Of a stretch of 64,000 nucleotides of DNA, positions 23,346-38,204 are shown piece by piece. The translations under genes were made by a program, and so were the position numbers. Every line of letters starts with the position of its first letter. Position 1 is the stretch's first letter. This stretch comes from Taudactylus pleione. Lineage: Eukaryota > Chordata > Amphibia > Anura > Myobatrachidae. A model generated the notes under the pieces. It saw only the letters and a list, made by a program, of their open reading frames with translations. It made no database searches and had not been told where the DNA came from. The stretch is from contig JAUIMM010000740.1 in assembly GCA_031769625.1 (NCBI GenBank), positions 541,001 to 605,000 of the forward strand, read 5' to 3'.

Positions 23346-23790
23346 GACAGAGATTTACATATTTACGCATATCTCCGATGAGTAATGATTGGCGCATGCG
23401 CAGGACTTACACTGTAGATCTTGCTGCGACATCGGTAGCAGTGCCCCAAAAGCTGCAGCGTAATCGTCATGCTGCTGACATTTGGGGATGGCAAAGGGGA
23501 GCCAGATAATGTGGCCATTGGGCCCCGTTTCCTGGGTATGCTGCGGTCAGTAGCTACGTCCTTGGTAGTAGCTTCATGGCCCCGGCAGCGTGATTTCACC
23601 GGAGATCTGACCTGAGCGTTACTCCGATGTCCAATGTTATACGGAGGACTGATGCTGCATCTTTGGTAGCAGCCATTGGATCACAGGACCCGTCATTGGG
23701 CGTCCTCAACATACTTTACTACCGCCTCTGCGTGGCGAGACTCAGCTGCGCTGCCACTAATGTCACTCTCAATCAGGCCCTAAATTCACT
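23346..23790. other. Unassigned flank of the 31-bp array, possible MITE fragment
   Basis: No gene was recognised. The segment contains GGCGCATGCGCAG and repeated GGTAGCAG motifs and ends in CTCAATCAGGCCCT at about 23769-23782, resembling the TTCAGGCCC-type termini of the palindromic MITEs. The opposite end was not found. The 31-bp array begins directly after it. Confidence 0.4.
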
Positions 23791-26700
23791 AAAATACAAG
23801 TGCACACACATACACATCAGTGTTACACAAGCACATACACAGCAGTATTATACAAGCACAGACACATACACACCAGTGTTATACAATCACAGGCACATAT
23901 ACACCAGTGTTACACAAGCGCACGCACATACACACCAGTGTTATACAATCACAGGCACATACACACCAGTGTTATACAAGCACCTGCACATACACACCAG
24001 TGTTATACAAGCACAGGCACATACACACCAGTGTTATACAAGCACAGGCACATACACACCAGTGTTATACAAGAACAGGCACATACACACCAGTGTTATA
24101 CATGCACATACACACCAGTGTTACACAAGCGCACGCACATACACACCAGTGTTATACAAACACAGGCACATACACACCAGTGTTATACAATCACAGGCAC
24201 ATACACACCAGTGTTATACAATCACAGGCACATACACACAAGTGTTATACAATCACAAGCACATACACACCAGTGTTATACAAGCACACGCACATGCACA
24301 CCAGTGTTATACAATCACAGGCACATACACACCAGTGTTATACAATCCAAGGCACATACACACCAGTGTTATACAAGCGCACGCACATACACACCAGTGT
24401 TATACAATCACAGGCACATACACACCAGTGTTATACAATCACAGGCACATACACACCAGTGTTATACAAGCGCACGCACATACACACCAGTGTTATACAA
24501 TCACAGGCACATACACACCAGTGTTATACAATCACAGGCACATACACACCAGTGTTACACAAGCGCACGCACATACACACCAGTGTTATACAATCACAGG
24601 CACATACACACCAGTGTTATACAATCACAGGCACATACACACCAGTGTTATACAAGCGCACGCACATACACACCAGTGTTATACAATCACAGGCACATAC
24701 ACACCAGTGTTATACAATCACAGGCACATACACACCAGTGTTATACAAGCACACGCACATACACACCAGTGTTATACAAGCACAGGCACATACACACCAG
24801 TGTTATACAAGCACAGGCACATACACACCAGTGTTATACTATCACAGGCACATACACACCAGTGTTATACAAGCACACGCACATACACACCAGTGTTATA
24901 CAATCACAGGCAGGCACATACACACCAGTATTATACAATCACAGGCACATACACACCAGTGTTATACAAGCACAGGCACATACACACCAGTCTTATACAA
25001 GCACATACACACCAGTGTTATACAAGAACAGGCACAAACACACCAGTGTTATACAAGCATCTACATATACACACCAGTGTTATACAAGCACCTGCACATA
25101 CACACCAGTGTTACACAAGCGCACACACATACACACCAGTGTTATACAATCACAGGCACATACACACCAGTGTTATACAATCACAGGCACATACACACCA
25201 GTGTTATACAATCACAGGCACATACACACCAGTGATATACAAGCACACGCACATGCACACCAGTGTTATACAATCACAGGCACATACACACCAGTGTTAT
25301 ACAATCCAAGGCACATACACAACAGTGTTACACAAGCGCACGCACATACACACCAGTGTTATACAATCACAGGCACATACACACCAGTGTTATACAATCA
25401 CAGGCACATACACACCAGTGTTATACAAGCGCACGCACATTCACACCAGTGTTATACAATCACAGGCACATACACTCCAGTGTTATACAATCACAGGCAC
25501 ATACACACCAGTGTTACACAAGCGCACGCACATACACACCAGTTTTATACAATCACAGGCACATATACACCAGTGTTATACAATCACAGGCAGGCACATA
25601 CACACCAGTGTTATACAATCACAGGCACATACACACCAGTGTTATACAAGCACACGCACATACACACCAGTGTTATACAAGCACAGGCACATACACACCA
25701 GTGTTATACAAGCACAGGCACATGCACACCAGTGTTATACTATCACAGGCACATACCCACCAGTGTAATACAAGCACACGCACATACACACCAGTGTTAT
25801 ACAATCACAGGCACATACACACCAGTATTATACAATCACAGGCACATACACACCAGTGTTATACAAGCACAGGCACATACACACCTGTGTTATACAAGCA
25901 CACACACATACACACCAGTCTTATACAAGCACATACACACCAGTGTTATACAAGCACAGGCACATACACACCAGTGTTATACAAGCACAAGCACATACAC
26001 ACCAGTCTTATACAAGCACACGCACATACACACCAGTCTTATACAAGCACAGGCACATACACACCAGTGTTATACAAGCACCTACACATAAACACCAGTG
26101 TTATACAAGCACCTACACATACACACCAGTGTTATACATGCACATACACACCAGTGTTATACAAGCACCTACACATACACACCAGTGTTATACAAGCACC
26201 TACACATACACACCAGTGCTATACAAGCACCTACACATACACACCAGTGTTATACATGCACATACACACCAGTGTTATACAAGCACCTACACATACACAC
26301 CAGTGTTATACAAGCACCTACACATACACACCAGTGTTATACATGCACATACACACCAGTGTTATACATGCACCTACACATACACACCAGTGTTATACAA
26401 GCACAGGCACATACACACCAGTGTTATACAAGCACAGCACATAAACACCAGTGTTATACAAGCACAGGCACTTACACACCAGTGTTATACAAGCGCACGC
26501 ACATACACACCAGTGTTTTACAAGCACCTGCACATACACACCAGTGTTATACAAGCACATGCACATACACACCAGTGTTATACAAGCACAGGCACATACA
26601 CACCAGTGTTATACAAGCACAGGCACATACACACCAGTGTTATACAAGCACCTGCACATACACACCAGTGTTATACAATCACAGGCACATACACACCAGT

Positions 26701-29700
26701 GTTATACAATCACAGGCACATACACACCAGTGTTATACAAGCACAGGCACATACACACCAGTGTTATACTAACACAGGCACATACACACCAGTGTTATAC
26801 AAGCACACGCACATACACACCAGTGTTATACAAGCACCTGCACATACACACCAGTGTTATACAAGCACAGGCACATACACACCAGTGATATACAAGCACA
26901 GGCACATACACACCAGTGTTATACAAGTGCACGCACATACACACCAGTGTTTTACAAGCACCTGCACATACACACCAGTGTTATACAAGCACATGCACAT
27001 ACACACCAGTGTTATACAAGCACAGGCACATACACACCAGTGTTATACAAGCACAGGCACATACACACCAGTGTTATACAAGCACATGCACATACACACC
27101 AGTGTTATACAAGCACAGGCACATACACACCAGTGTTATACAAGCACAGGCACATACACACCAGTGTTATACAAGCACCTACACATACACACCAGTGTTA
27201 TACAAGCACCTACACATACACACCAGTGTTATACAAGCACATACACATACACACCAGTGTTATACAAGCACATACACATACACACCAGTGTTATACAATC
27301 ACAGGCACATACACACCAGTGTTATACAAGCATCTACATATACACACCAGTGTTATACAAGCACCTGCACATACACACCAGTGTTATACAAGCACAGACA
27401 CATACACACCAGTATTATACAAGCACAGGCACATACACACCAGTGTTATACAGTACAGGCACATACACACCAGTGTTATACAATCACAGGCACATACACA
27501 CCAGTGTTATACAAGCACAGACACATACACACCAGTGTTATACAAGCACAGGCACAAACACACCAGTGTTATACAAGCACAGGCACATACACACCAGTGT
27601 TATACAGTACAGGCACATACACACCAGTGTTATACAAGCACCTGCACATACACAACAGTGTTATACAAGCACAGGCACATACACACCAGTGTTATACAAG
27701 CACAGGCACATACACACCAGTGTTATACAAGCGCACGCACATACACACCAGTGTTATACAAGCGCACGCACATACACACCAGTGTTATACAAGCACAGGC
27801 ACATACACACCAGTGTTAAACAAGCACAGGCACATACACACCAGTGTTACAAAAGCACAGGCACATACACACCAGTGTTACACAAGCACCTGCACATACA
27901 CACCAGTGTTATACAAGCACCTGCACATACACACCAGTGTTATACAGGCACATACACACCATTGTTATACAAGCACCTGCACATACACACCATTGTTATA
28001 CAAGCACCTACACATATACACCAGTGTTATACAAGCACCTGCACATACACACCAGTGTTATACCATCACAGGCTCATACACACCAGTGTTATATAAGTGC
28101 ACACACATACACACCAGTGTTATACAAGCGCACGCACATACACACCAGTGTTATACAATCACAGGCACATACACACCAGTGTTATACAAGTGCACCTGCA
28201 CATACACACCAGTGTTATACATGCACATACACACCAGTGTTATACAAGCACCTACACATACACACCAGTGTTATACATGCACCTACACATACACACCAGT
28301 GTTATACAATCACAGGCACATACACACCAGTGTTATACAATCACAGGCACATACACACCAGTGTTATACAAGCACAGGCACATACACACCAGTGTTATAC
28401 TAACACAGGCACATACACACCAGTGTTATACAAGCACACGCACATACACACCAGTGTTATACAAGCACCTGCACATACACACCAGTGTTATACAAGCACA
28501 GGCACATACACACCAGTGTAATACAAGCACAGGCACATAAACACCAGTGTTATACAAGCACAGGCACATACACACCAGTGTTATACAAGCGCACGCACAT
28601 ACACACCAGTGTTATACAAGCACATGCACATACACACCAGTGTTATACAAGCACAGGCACATACACACCAGTGTTATACAAGCACAGGCACATACACACC
28701 AGTGTTATACAAGCACAGGCACATACACACCAGTGTTATACAAGCACAGGCACATACACACCAGTGTTATACAAGCACCTGCACATACACACCAGTGTTA
28801 TACAAGCACAGGCACATACACACCAGTGTTATACAAGCACAGGCACATACACACCAGTGTTATACAAGCACAGGCACATACACACTAGTGTTATACAAGC
28901 ACCTTCACATACACACCAGTGTTGCACAGGCACATACACACCAGTGTTATACAAGCACAGACACATACACACCAGTGTTATACAAGCACCTACACATACA
29001 CACCAGTGTTATACAAGCACCTACACATACACACCAGTGTTATACAATCACAGGCACATACACACCAGTGTTATACAAGCATCTACATATACACACCAGT
29101 GTTATACAAGCACCTGCACATACACACCAGTGTTATACAAGCACAGACACATACACACCAGTGTTATACAAGCACAGGCACATACACACCAGTGTTATAC
29201 AAGCACAGGCACATACACACCAGTGTTATACAGTACAGGCACATACACACCAGTGTTATACAGTACAGGCACATACACACCAGTGTTATACAAGCACAGG
29301 CACATACACACCAGTGTTATACAGTACAGGCACATACACACCAGTGTTATACAAGCACAGACACATACACACCAGTGTTATACAAGCACCTGCACATACA
29401 CACCAGTGTTATACAATCACAGGCACATACACACCAGTGTTATACAAGCACAGGCACATACACACCAGTGTTATACAAGCACCTACACATACACACCAGT
29501 GTTATACAAGCACCTGCACATACACACCAGTTTTATACAAGCACCTGCCCATACACACCAGTGTTATACAAGCACAGGCACATATACACCAGTGTTTTAC
29601 AAGCACCTGCACATACACACCAGTGTTATACATGCACCTGCACATACACACCACTGTTATACAAGCACAGGCACATACACACCAGTGTTATACAAGCACA

Positions 29701-32700
29701 GGCACATACACACCAGTGTTATACATGCACCTGCACATACACACCACTGTTATACAAGCACAGGCACATACACACCAGTGTTATACAAGCACAGGCACAT
29801 ACACACCAGTGTTATACAAGCACAGGCACATACACACCAGTGTTATACAAGCACAGGCACATACACACCAGTGTTATACATGCACATACACACCAGTGTT
29901 ACACAAGCGCACGCACATACACACCAGTGTTATACAAGCACAGGCACATACACACCAGTGTTATACAATCACAGGCACATACACACCAGTGTTATACAAG
30001 CACAGGCACATACACACCACTCTTATACAAGCACAGGCACATACACACCAGTGTTATACAAGCACAGGCACATACACACCAGTGTTATACAAGCACAGGC
30101 ACATACACACCAGTGTTATACAAGCACAGGCACATACACACCAGTGTTATACAAGCACCTGCACATACACACCAGTGTTATACAAGCACAGGCACATACA
30201 CACCAGTGTTATACAAGAACAGGCACATACACACCAGTGTTATACATGCACATACACACCAGTGTTACACAAGCGCACGCACATACACACCAGTGTTATA
30301 CAAACACAGGCACATACACACCAGTGTTATACAATCACAGGCACATACACACCAGTGTTATACAATCACAGGCACATACACACAAGTGTTATACAATCAC
30401 AAGCACATATACACCAGTGTTACACAAGCGCACGCACATACACACCAGTGTTATACAATCACAGGCACATACACACCAGTGTTATACAAGCACCTGCACA
30501 TACACACCAGTGTTATACAAGCACAGGCACATACACACCAGTGTTATACAAGCACAGGCACATACACACCAGTGTTATACAAGAACAGGCACATACACAC
30601 CAGTGTTATACATGCACATACACACCAGTGTTACACAAGCGCACGCACATACACACCAGTGTTATACAAACACAGGCACATACACACCAGTGTTATACAA
30701 TCACAGGCACATACACACCAGTGTTATACAATCACAGGCACATACACACAAGTGTTATACAATCACAAGCACATACACACCAGTGTTATACAAGCACACG
30801 CACATGCACACCAGTGTTATACAATCACAGGCACATACACACCAGTGTTATACAATCCAAGGCACATACACACCAGTGTTATACAAGCGCACGCACATAC
30901 ACACCAGTGTTATACAATCACAGGCACATACACACCAGTGTTATACAATCACAGGCACATACACACCAGTGTTATACAAGCGCACGCACATACACACCAG
31001 TGTTATACAATCACAGGCACATACACACCAGTGTTATACAATCACAGGCACATACACACCAGGGTTACACAAGCGCACGCACATACACACCAGTGTTATA
31101 CAATCACAGGCACATACACACCAGTGTTATACAATCACAGGCACATACACACCAGTGTTATACAAGCGCACGCACATACACACCAGAGTTATACAATCAC
31201 AGGCACATACACACCAGTGTTATACAATCACAAGCACATACACACCAGTGTTATACAAGCACACGCACATACACACCAGTGTTATACAAGCACAGGCACA
31301 TACACACCAGTGTTCTACTATCACAGGCACATACACACCAGTGTTATACAAGCACACGCACATACACACCAGTGTTATACAATCACAGGCAGGCAAATAC
31401 ACACCAGTATTATACAATCACAGGCACATACAGACCAGTGTTATACAAGCACAGGCACATACACACCAGTGTTATACAAGCACAGGCACATACACACCAG
31501 TCTTATACAAGCACATACACACCAGTGTTATACAAGAACAGGCACAAACACACCAGTGTTATACAAGCATCTACATATACACACCAGTGTTATACAAGCA
31601 CCTGCACATACACACCAGTGTTACACAAGCGCACACACATACACACCAGTGTTATACAATCACAGGCACATACACACCAGTGTTATACAATCACAGGCAC
31701 ATACACACCAGTGTTATACAATCACAGGCACATACACACCAGTGATATACAAGCACACGCACATGCACACCAGTGTTATACAATCACAGGCACATACACA
31801 CCAGTGTTATACAAGCACAGGCACATACACACCAGTGTTATACATGCACCTGCACATACACACCACTGTTATACAAGCACAGGCACATACACACCAGTGT
31901 TATACAAGCACAGGCACATACACACCAGTGTTATACAAGCACAGGCACATACACACCAGTGTTATACAAGCACAGGCACATACACACCAGTGTTATACAT
32001 GCACATACACACCAGTGTTACACAAGCGCACGCACATACACACCAGTGTTATACAATCACAGGCACATACACACCAGTGTTATACAAGCACAGGCACATA
32101 CACACCACTGTTATACAAGCACAGGCACATACACACCAGTGTTATACAAGCACAGGCACATACACACCAGTGTTATACAAGCACAGGCACATACACACCA
32201 GTGTTATACAAGCACAGGCACATACACACCAGTGTTATACAAGCACCTGCACATACACACCAGTGTTATACAAGAACAGGCACATACACACCAGTGTTAT
32301 ACATGCACATACACACCAGTGTTACACAAGCGCACGCACATACACACCAGTGTTATACAAACACAGGCACATACACACCAGTGTTATACAATCACAGGCA
32401 CATACACACCAGTGTTATACAATCACAGGCACATACACACAAGTGTTATACAATCACAAGCACATATACACCAGTGTTACACAAGCGCACGCACATACAC
32501 ACCAGTGTTATACAATCACAGGCACATACACACCAGTGTTATACAAGCACCTGCACATACACACCAGTGTTATACAAGCACAGGCACATACACACCAGTG
32601 TTATACAAGCACAGGCACATACACACCAGTGTTATACAAGAACAGGCACATACACACCAGTGTTATACATGCACATACACACCAGTGTTACACAAGCGCA

Positions 32701-34420
32701 CGCACATACACACCAGTGTTATACAAACACAGGCACATACACACCAGTGTTATACAATCACAGGCACATACACACCAGTGTTATACAATCACAGGCACAT
32801 ACACACAAGTGTTATACAATCACAAGCACATACACACCAGTGTTATACAAGCACACGCACATGCACACCAGTGTTATACAATCACAGGCACATACACACC
32901 AGTGTTATACAATCCAAGGCACATACACACCAGTGTTATACAAGCGCACGCACATACACACCAGTGTTATACAATCACAGGCACATACACACCAGTGTTA
33001 TACAATCACAGGCACATACACACCAGTGTTATACAAGCGCACGCACATACACACCAGTGTTATACAATCACAGGCACATACACACCAGTGTTATACAATC
33101 ACAGGCACATACACACCAGTGTTACACAAGCGCACGCACATACACACCAGTGTTATACAATCACAGGCACATACACACCAGTGTTATACAATCACAGGCA
33201 CATACACACCAGTGTTATACAAGCGCACGCACATACACACCAGTGTTATACAATCACAGGCACATACACACCAGTGTTATACAATCACAGGCACATACAC
33301 ACCAGTGTTATACAAGCACACGCACATACACACCAGTGTTATACAAGCACAGGCACATACACACCAGTGTTATACAAGCACAGGCACATACACACCAGTG
33401 TTATACTATCACAGGCACATACACACCAGTGTTATACAAGCACACGCACATACACACCAGTGTTATACAATCACAGGCAGGCACATACACACCAGTATTA
33501 TACAATCACAGGCACATACACACCAGTGTTATACAAGCACAGGCACATACACACCAGTGTTATACAAGCACAGGCACATACACACCAGTCTTATACAAGC
33601 ACATACACACCAGTGTTATACAAGAACAGGCACAAACACACCAGTGTTATACAAGCATCTACATATACACACCAGTGTTATACAAGCACCTGCACATACA
33701 CACCAGTGTTACACAAGCGCACACACATACACACCAGTGTTATACAATCACAGGCACATACACACCAGTGTTATACAATCACAGGCACATACACACCAGT
33801 GTTATACAATCACAGGCACATACACACCAGTGATATACAAGCACACGCACATGCACACCAGTGTTATACAATCACAGGCACATACACACCAGTGTTATAC
33901 AATCCAAGGCACATACACAACAGTGTTACACAAGCGCACGCACATACACACCAGTGTTATACAATCACAGGCACATACACACCAGTGTTATACAATCACA
34001 GGCACATACACACCAGTGTTATACAAGCGCACGCACATTCACACCAGTGTTATACAATCACAGGCACATACACTCCAGTGTTATACAATCACAGGCACAT
34101 ACACACCAGTGTTACACAAGCGCACGCACATACACACTAGTGTTATACAATCACAGGCACATATACACCAGTGTTATACAATCACAGGCAGGCACATACA
34201 CACCAGTGTTATACAATCACAGGCACATACACACCAGTGTTATACAAGCACACGCACATACACACCAGTGTTATACAAGCACAGGCACATACACACCAGA
34301 GTTATACAAGCACAGGCACATGCACACCAGTGTTATACAATCACAGGCACATACACACCAGTGTTATACAAGCACACGCACATACACACCAGTGTTATAC
34401 AAGCACAGGCACATACACAC
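23791..34420. repeat. 31-bp megasatellite, left portion (about 340 copies)
   Basis: A head-to-tail array with core CACCAGTGTTATACAAGCAC and a 31-bp period. Units fall into classes set by the bases after TTATAC: AAGCACAGG, AATCACAGG, AAGCACCTG, AAGCACCTA, AAGCGCACG, AAGCACATG, short ATGCAC units lacking 6 bp, and long units with CAGGCAGG. Because 31 is 3n+1 and the plus-strand unit has no stop in any phase, all three plus frames stay open for kilobases. The minus strand has a TAA in each unit. Blocks recur: the module ending near 25235 reappears ending near 31745 and 33833. The last 8 bp (34413-34420) form the hAT target duplication. Confidence 0.98.
34413..34420. repeat. hAT target-site duplication, left copy
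   Basis: ATACACAC lies immediately before the terminal TAGGGGTG and is repeated exactly after the right end at 40180-40187. Eight base pairs is the standard duplication length for hAT transposons. Confidence 0.96.
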
Positions 34421-35055
34421 TAGGGGTGTGCACCGGCCACTTTTCGTGTTTTGTGTTTTGGTTTTGGATCTGGATCTTTCTTCGTGTTTTGGATCTGGAT
34501 TGGTTTTGCCAAAACCACCCTTCCGTGTTTTGGGTTCTGGGTTTTGTGTTTTGGATCTGTATTTTTTTTAAAAAAAGCATAAAAACAGCTAAAATCACAG
34601 AATTTGTAGGTTTTTCTGCTCCTATGCTATTATTAACCTCAATAACCTTAATTTCCACTCATTTCCAGTCTATTCTGAACACCTCACACCTCACAATAGT
34701 GTTTTTATGTCCAAAACGTTGCACCGAGGTAGCTGGATGACTATGCTAAGCGACACGAGTGGGCGGCACAAACACGTGACCCATCTAGGCGTGAAACTGC
34801 AGTGGCAGACAGGATGGCAGTTTGAAAAACTAGGCCCCAAACTGTACATAATGCAAAGAAAAAAAAGAGGTGCAAGATGGAATTGTCCTTGGGCCCTCCC
34901 ACCCACCCTTATGTTGTATAAACAGGACATGCACACTTTAACAAACCAATCATTTCAGCGCCAGGGTCTGCCACACAACTGTGGCTGAAATGATTGGTTC
35001 GTTTGGGCCCCCACAAAACAAGCTGGCAATTAATGTGTCCCTGCACAAACTGGCT

Positions 35056-37731
35056 CTATGGAGGCAAGATGTCATCCTCATCCTCCTCATCCACCGATTC
35101 CTCACCCTCTTCAGTGTGTACATCCTCATCCTCACAAAGTATTAACTCGTCCCCACTTGAATCCACCACCACAGGTCCCTCTGTACCTTCTGGAGGCTGG
35201 TCTCCCTGGAAGAGCTGATAATTCATTTTGATGAACATCATCTTCTCCACATTCTGTGGAAGCAACCTCCTACGCCTTTCGCTGACAAGGTTCCCGGCTG
35301 CACTAAACACTCTTTCGGAGTACACACTGGAGGGGGGGCAACTCAGGTAAAATAGAGCCAGTTTGTACAGGGGCCTCCAAATTGCCTCTTTTTCCTGCCA
35401 GTACAGGTATGGACTGTCTGCCATGCCTACTTGGATGCTGTCACCGATGTAATCCTCCACCATTCTGTCAATGGTGACAGTATCATATGCAGTGACAGTA
35501 GACATGTCAGAAATTGTTGCCAGGTCCTTCAGTCCGGACCAGATGTCCAAACTTGGTCCTGCCTGCCCTGCATCACCGCCAGCGGGTTGCTTAGGATACC
35601 TAAGTTTTTTCCTGGCAGCCCCAGTTGCAGGAGAAAATGAAGAAGGAGCCGTTGACGTGTCACGTTCCGCTTCAGCTGACAGTGTGTTCACCAGCAGGTC
35701 TTTGCACCTCTGCAGGCTTGTGTCGGCTGGAAAGAGAGACACCACATAGGCTTTAAACCTAGGATCGAGCACGGTGGCCAAAACGTAGTGGTCTGATTTC
35801 AACAGATTGACCACCCTGGAATCCTGGCAAAGCGAATGAAGGGCTTCATCCACAAGTCCCACATGCCGAGCGGAATCGCTCCGTCTTAGCTCCTCCTTCA
35901 CTTTCTCCAGCTGCTTCTGCAAAAGCCTGATGAGGGGAATGACCTGACTCAAGCTGGCAGTGTCTGAACTGACTTCACGTGTGGCAAGTTCGAAGGGCTG
36001 GAGAACCTTGCACAACACGGAAATCATTCTCCACTGCGCTTGAGTCAGGTGCATACCCCCTCCTTTGCCTATGTCATAGGTGGATGTATAGGCTTGTATG
36101 GCCTTTTGCTGCTCCTCCATCCTCTGAAGCATATAGAGGGTTGAGTTCCACCGCGTCACAACCTCTTGCTTCAGGTGATGGCGGGGCAGGTTCAAGAGTG
36201 TTTGCTGGCGCTCCAGTCTTCGGCACGCAGTCGCTGAATGGCGAAAGTGGCCAGAAATTTTTCGGGCCACCCAAAGCGTCTCCTGCACGCCCCTGTCGCT
36301 TTTCAGAAAATTCTGCACCACCAAGTTTATTGTGTGAGCAAAACATGGGACGTGCTGGAATTTGCCCAGATGTAATGCCCGCACAATATTGGTGGCGTTG
36401 TCAGATATCACAAATCCCCAGGAGAGTCTAAGTGGGGTAAGCCACTGGGCGATGATTTCCCTCAGTTTCTCTAAGAGGTTGTCGGCGGTGTGCCTCTTAC
36501 TGAAACCGGTGATACACAGCGTAGCCTGCCTTGTAACGAGCTGGCATTTCTGAGATGCTGCTACTGGTGACGCTGCTGCTGTTGCTGCGTAAGGTGATAC
36601 ATCTACCCAGTGGGCTGTCACAGTCATATAGTCCTTAGTCTGCCCTGTTCCACTTGTCCACATGTCCGTGGTTAAGTGGACATTGTGTACAACGGCATTT
36701 TTCAGGACACTGAGGACACTTTTTCTGACGTTTCTGTACAGTCTCGGTATCGCCTGCCTAGTGAAGTGGAATCTAGACGGGATTTGGAACCGGGGACACA
36801 CTACCTCCATCAATTGTCTAAATCCCACTGCACTAATGGCGGATACCGGACGCACGTCTAACACCAACATAGCAGTCAAGGCCTCAGTTATACGTTTTGC
36901 TTCAGGATGACTGCTGTCGTACTTCATCCTCCTCGCTAAGGACTGTTGGAGGGTCAATTGTTTAGTAAAAGTAGTGGTGTTCCTACTTCCTCTCTGGGAT
37001 GATGAACGACTCCCAGCAGCAGCAACAGCAGCAGCGGCAGCAGTAGGCGTAGCAATGCAGGATCCTCCGGAGGAATCCCGGATAGGAGAGTCAGTCATGC
37101 CAGTGACATGGCCTGCAGGACTACTTCCAATCCTAACTAAGGAGGAAATTGACGAGGAGGGAGTTGACGGTGTGGTTTGCAGGCGCTTGGATACAACAGG
37201 ACAACGGGATTTAGGTGTCCCTGGACTGCTTACGGTCTTAGCCAAAGTTTCTGAACTTGACAGTAACTTTTTATGAACGCGCTGCAGGTGCCGTATAAGG
37301 GAGGATGTTCCTAGGTGGTTGACGTCCCTACCCCTACTTATTTCACCTTTACATATGGTACATATGGCAAGACAGTTGTTGTCCGGATTTGGATAGAAAT
37401 ATTGCCAGACCAAAGAGGTGGAATGTTTGGTCTTCTGCCCAGGCATGACCGTGATGGGCTTTTTCATCCCACGGACAACAACTGTCTCCCCCGGAGCCTG
37501 ATTTAAACAAACCACATCACCATCAGAATCCTCCTCGCCAACTTCCTCCTCAGCGCCAGCTACACCAGTATCCTCATCCTGTTGTACTTCAACAGTGACA
37601 TCTTCAATTTGCATATCAGCAAGTGGACTGTGGGTGCTCCTTTCAGCACTTGCAGGGGGCGTGCAAATGGTGGAAAGAGCCACCTCTTCCCGTCCAGTGC
37701 TGGGAAGGTCAGGCATCGCAACCACCACCAC
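35056..37731 (-). CDS. hAT transposase with BED zinc finger (ZBED-like)
   Basis: This enzyme excises and reinserts the element in the nucleus. The 891-codon frame begins at a GTG; the first ATG is at 37716, and a T-rich CTTAG acceptor at about 37765 suggests this is really a downstream exon. Residue numbers are from the GTG. An acidic N-terminus precedes a BED finger at about 106-154 with C124, C127, H148 and H153. An Ala/Ser-rich linker follows at 222-247. The RNase H-like core carries D356 in LTTDMWTSGTG, D444 in FVISDNATN followed by HVPCFAHTINLVVQNF, and E806 in SVYSERVFSAAGNLVSERRR, matching the hAT D-D-E set. The C-terminal dimerisation region spans about 775-845, then a very acidic tail. 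Length and motifs match complete Ac-type hAT enzymes. There are no internal stops. It could equally be called a ZBED-like protein, but the perfect target duplications tie it to a transposon. Confidence 0.93.
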   Translation of the reverse strand: MVVVAMPDLPSTGREEVALSTICTPPASAERSTHSPLADMQIEDVTVEVQQDEDTGVAGAEEEVGEEDSDGDVVCLNQAPGETVVVRGMKKPITVMPGQKTKHSTSLVWQYFYPNPDNNCLAICTICKGEISRGRDVNHLGTSSLIRHLQRVHKKLLSSSETLAKTVSSPGTPKSRCPVVSKRLQTTPSTPSSSISSLVRIGSSPAGHVTGMTDSPIRDSSGGSCIATPTAAAAAVAAAGSRSSSQRGSRNTTTFTKQLTLQQSLARRMKYDSSHPEAKRITEALTAMLVLDVRPVSAISAVGFRQLMEVVCPRFQIPSRFHFTRQAIPRLYRNVRKSVLSVLKNAVVHNVHLTTDMWTSGTGQTKDYMTVTAHWVDVSPYAATAAASPVAASQKCQLVTRQATLCITGFSKRHTADNLLEKLREIIAQWLTPLRLSWGFVISDNATNIVRALHLGKFQHVPCFAHTINLVVQNFLKSDRGVQETLWVARKISGHFRHSATACRRLERQQTLLNLPRHHLKQEVVTRWNSTLYMLQRMEEQQKAIQAYTSTYDIGKGGGMHLTQAQWRMISVLCKVLQPFELATREVSSDTASLSQVIPLIRLLQKQLEKVKEELRRSDSARHVGLVDEALHSLCQDSRVVNLLKSDHYVLATVLDPRFKAYVVSLFPADTSLQRCKDLLVNTLSAEAERDTSTAPSSFSPATGAARKKLRYPKQPAGGDAGQAGPSLDIWSGLKDLATISDMSTVTAYDTVTIDRMVEDYIGDSIQVGMADSPYLYWQEKEAIWRPLYKLALFYLSCPPSSVYSERVFSAAGNLVSERRRRLLPQNVEKMMFIKMNYQLFQGDQPPEGTEGPVVVDSSGDELILCEDEDVHTEEGEESVDEEDEDDILPP

Positions 37732-37764
37732 ACTTGGACTCTCCTTGGGGATTTGTGATATCTT

Positions 37765-38169
37765 CTAAGAAAGCACAGTTCTTCGCTGTGCTTTTGCCAG
37801 CTTAACTCTTTTGATTTTTTTAGTGGGAGGAGGGCTTCCATCGTCATGTGAAGCTGAACCACTAGTCATGAACATACTAGGGATCGACCTTAGCCGTTCC
37901 TTGCCACTCCGTGTCGTAAATGGCATATTGGCAAGTTTACGTTTCTCTTCAGCTGATTTAAATGTCTTTTTCAAGGTCATTTTCCTGAACTTTGCCATTT
38001 GGGATTGTATGTGCCCTCTACTATGACATTGGGCATCGGCCTTGGCAGACGACGTTGATGGCATGTTATCGTCTATGTCATGACTAGTGGCAGCAGCTTC
38101 AGCACTAGGAGGAAGTGGTTCTTGATCTTTCTCTATTTTATTTTTATCGGAGAAAGTTTGGTCCTCCAT
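37765..38169 (-). CDS. N-terminal segment (probable exon 1) of the hAT transposase
   Basis: This 134-codon frame starts at ATG 38169. It encodes a polar, basic segment (MEDQTFSDKNKIEKDQ, STSSAKADAQCHSRG, LKKTFKSAEEKRKLANMPF, then SPPPTKKIKRVKLAKAQRR), with likely nuclear-localisation basic clusters. It ends at a TAG that is part of a T-rich CTTAG sequence. The transposase frame continues from there in another phase (KISQIPKESPSVVVVAM). Either a short intron is spliced with the acceptor at about 37765, or a 1-2 bp frameshift split one original frame. The donor site was not fixed. Confidence 0.6.
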   Translation of the reverse strand: MEDQTFSDKNKIEKDQEPLPPSAEAAATSHDIDDNMPSTSSAKADAQCHSRGHIQSQMAKFRKMTLKKTFKSAEEKRKLANMPFTTRSGKERLRSIPSMFMTSGSASHDDGSPPPTKKIKRVKLAKAQRRTVLS

Positions 38170-38204
38170 TTATGTTATATCGATTTGATATATACGTGCG
38201 GCTA

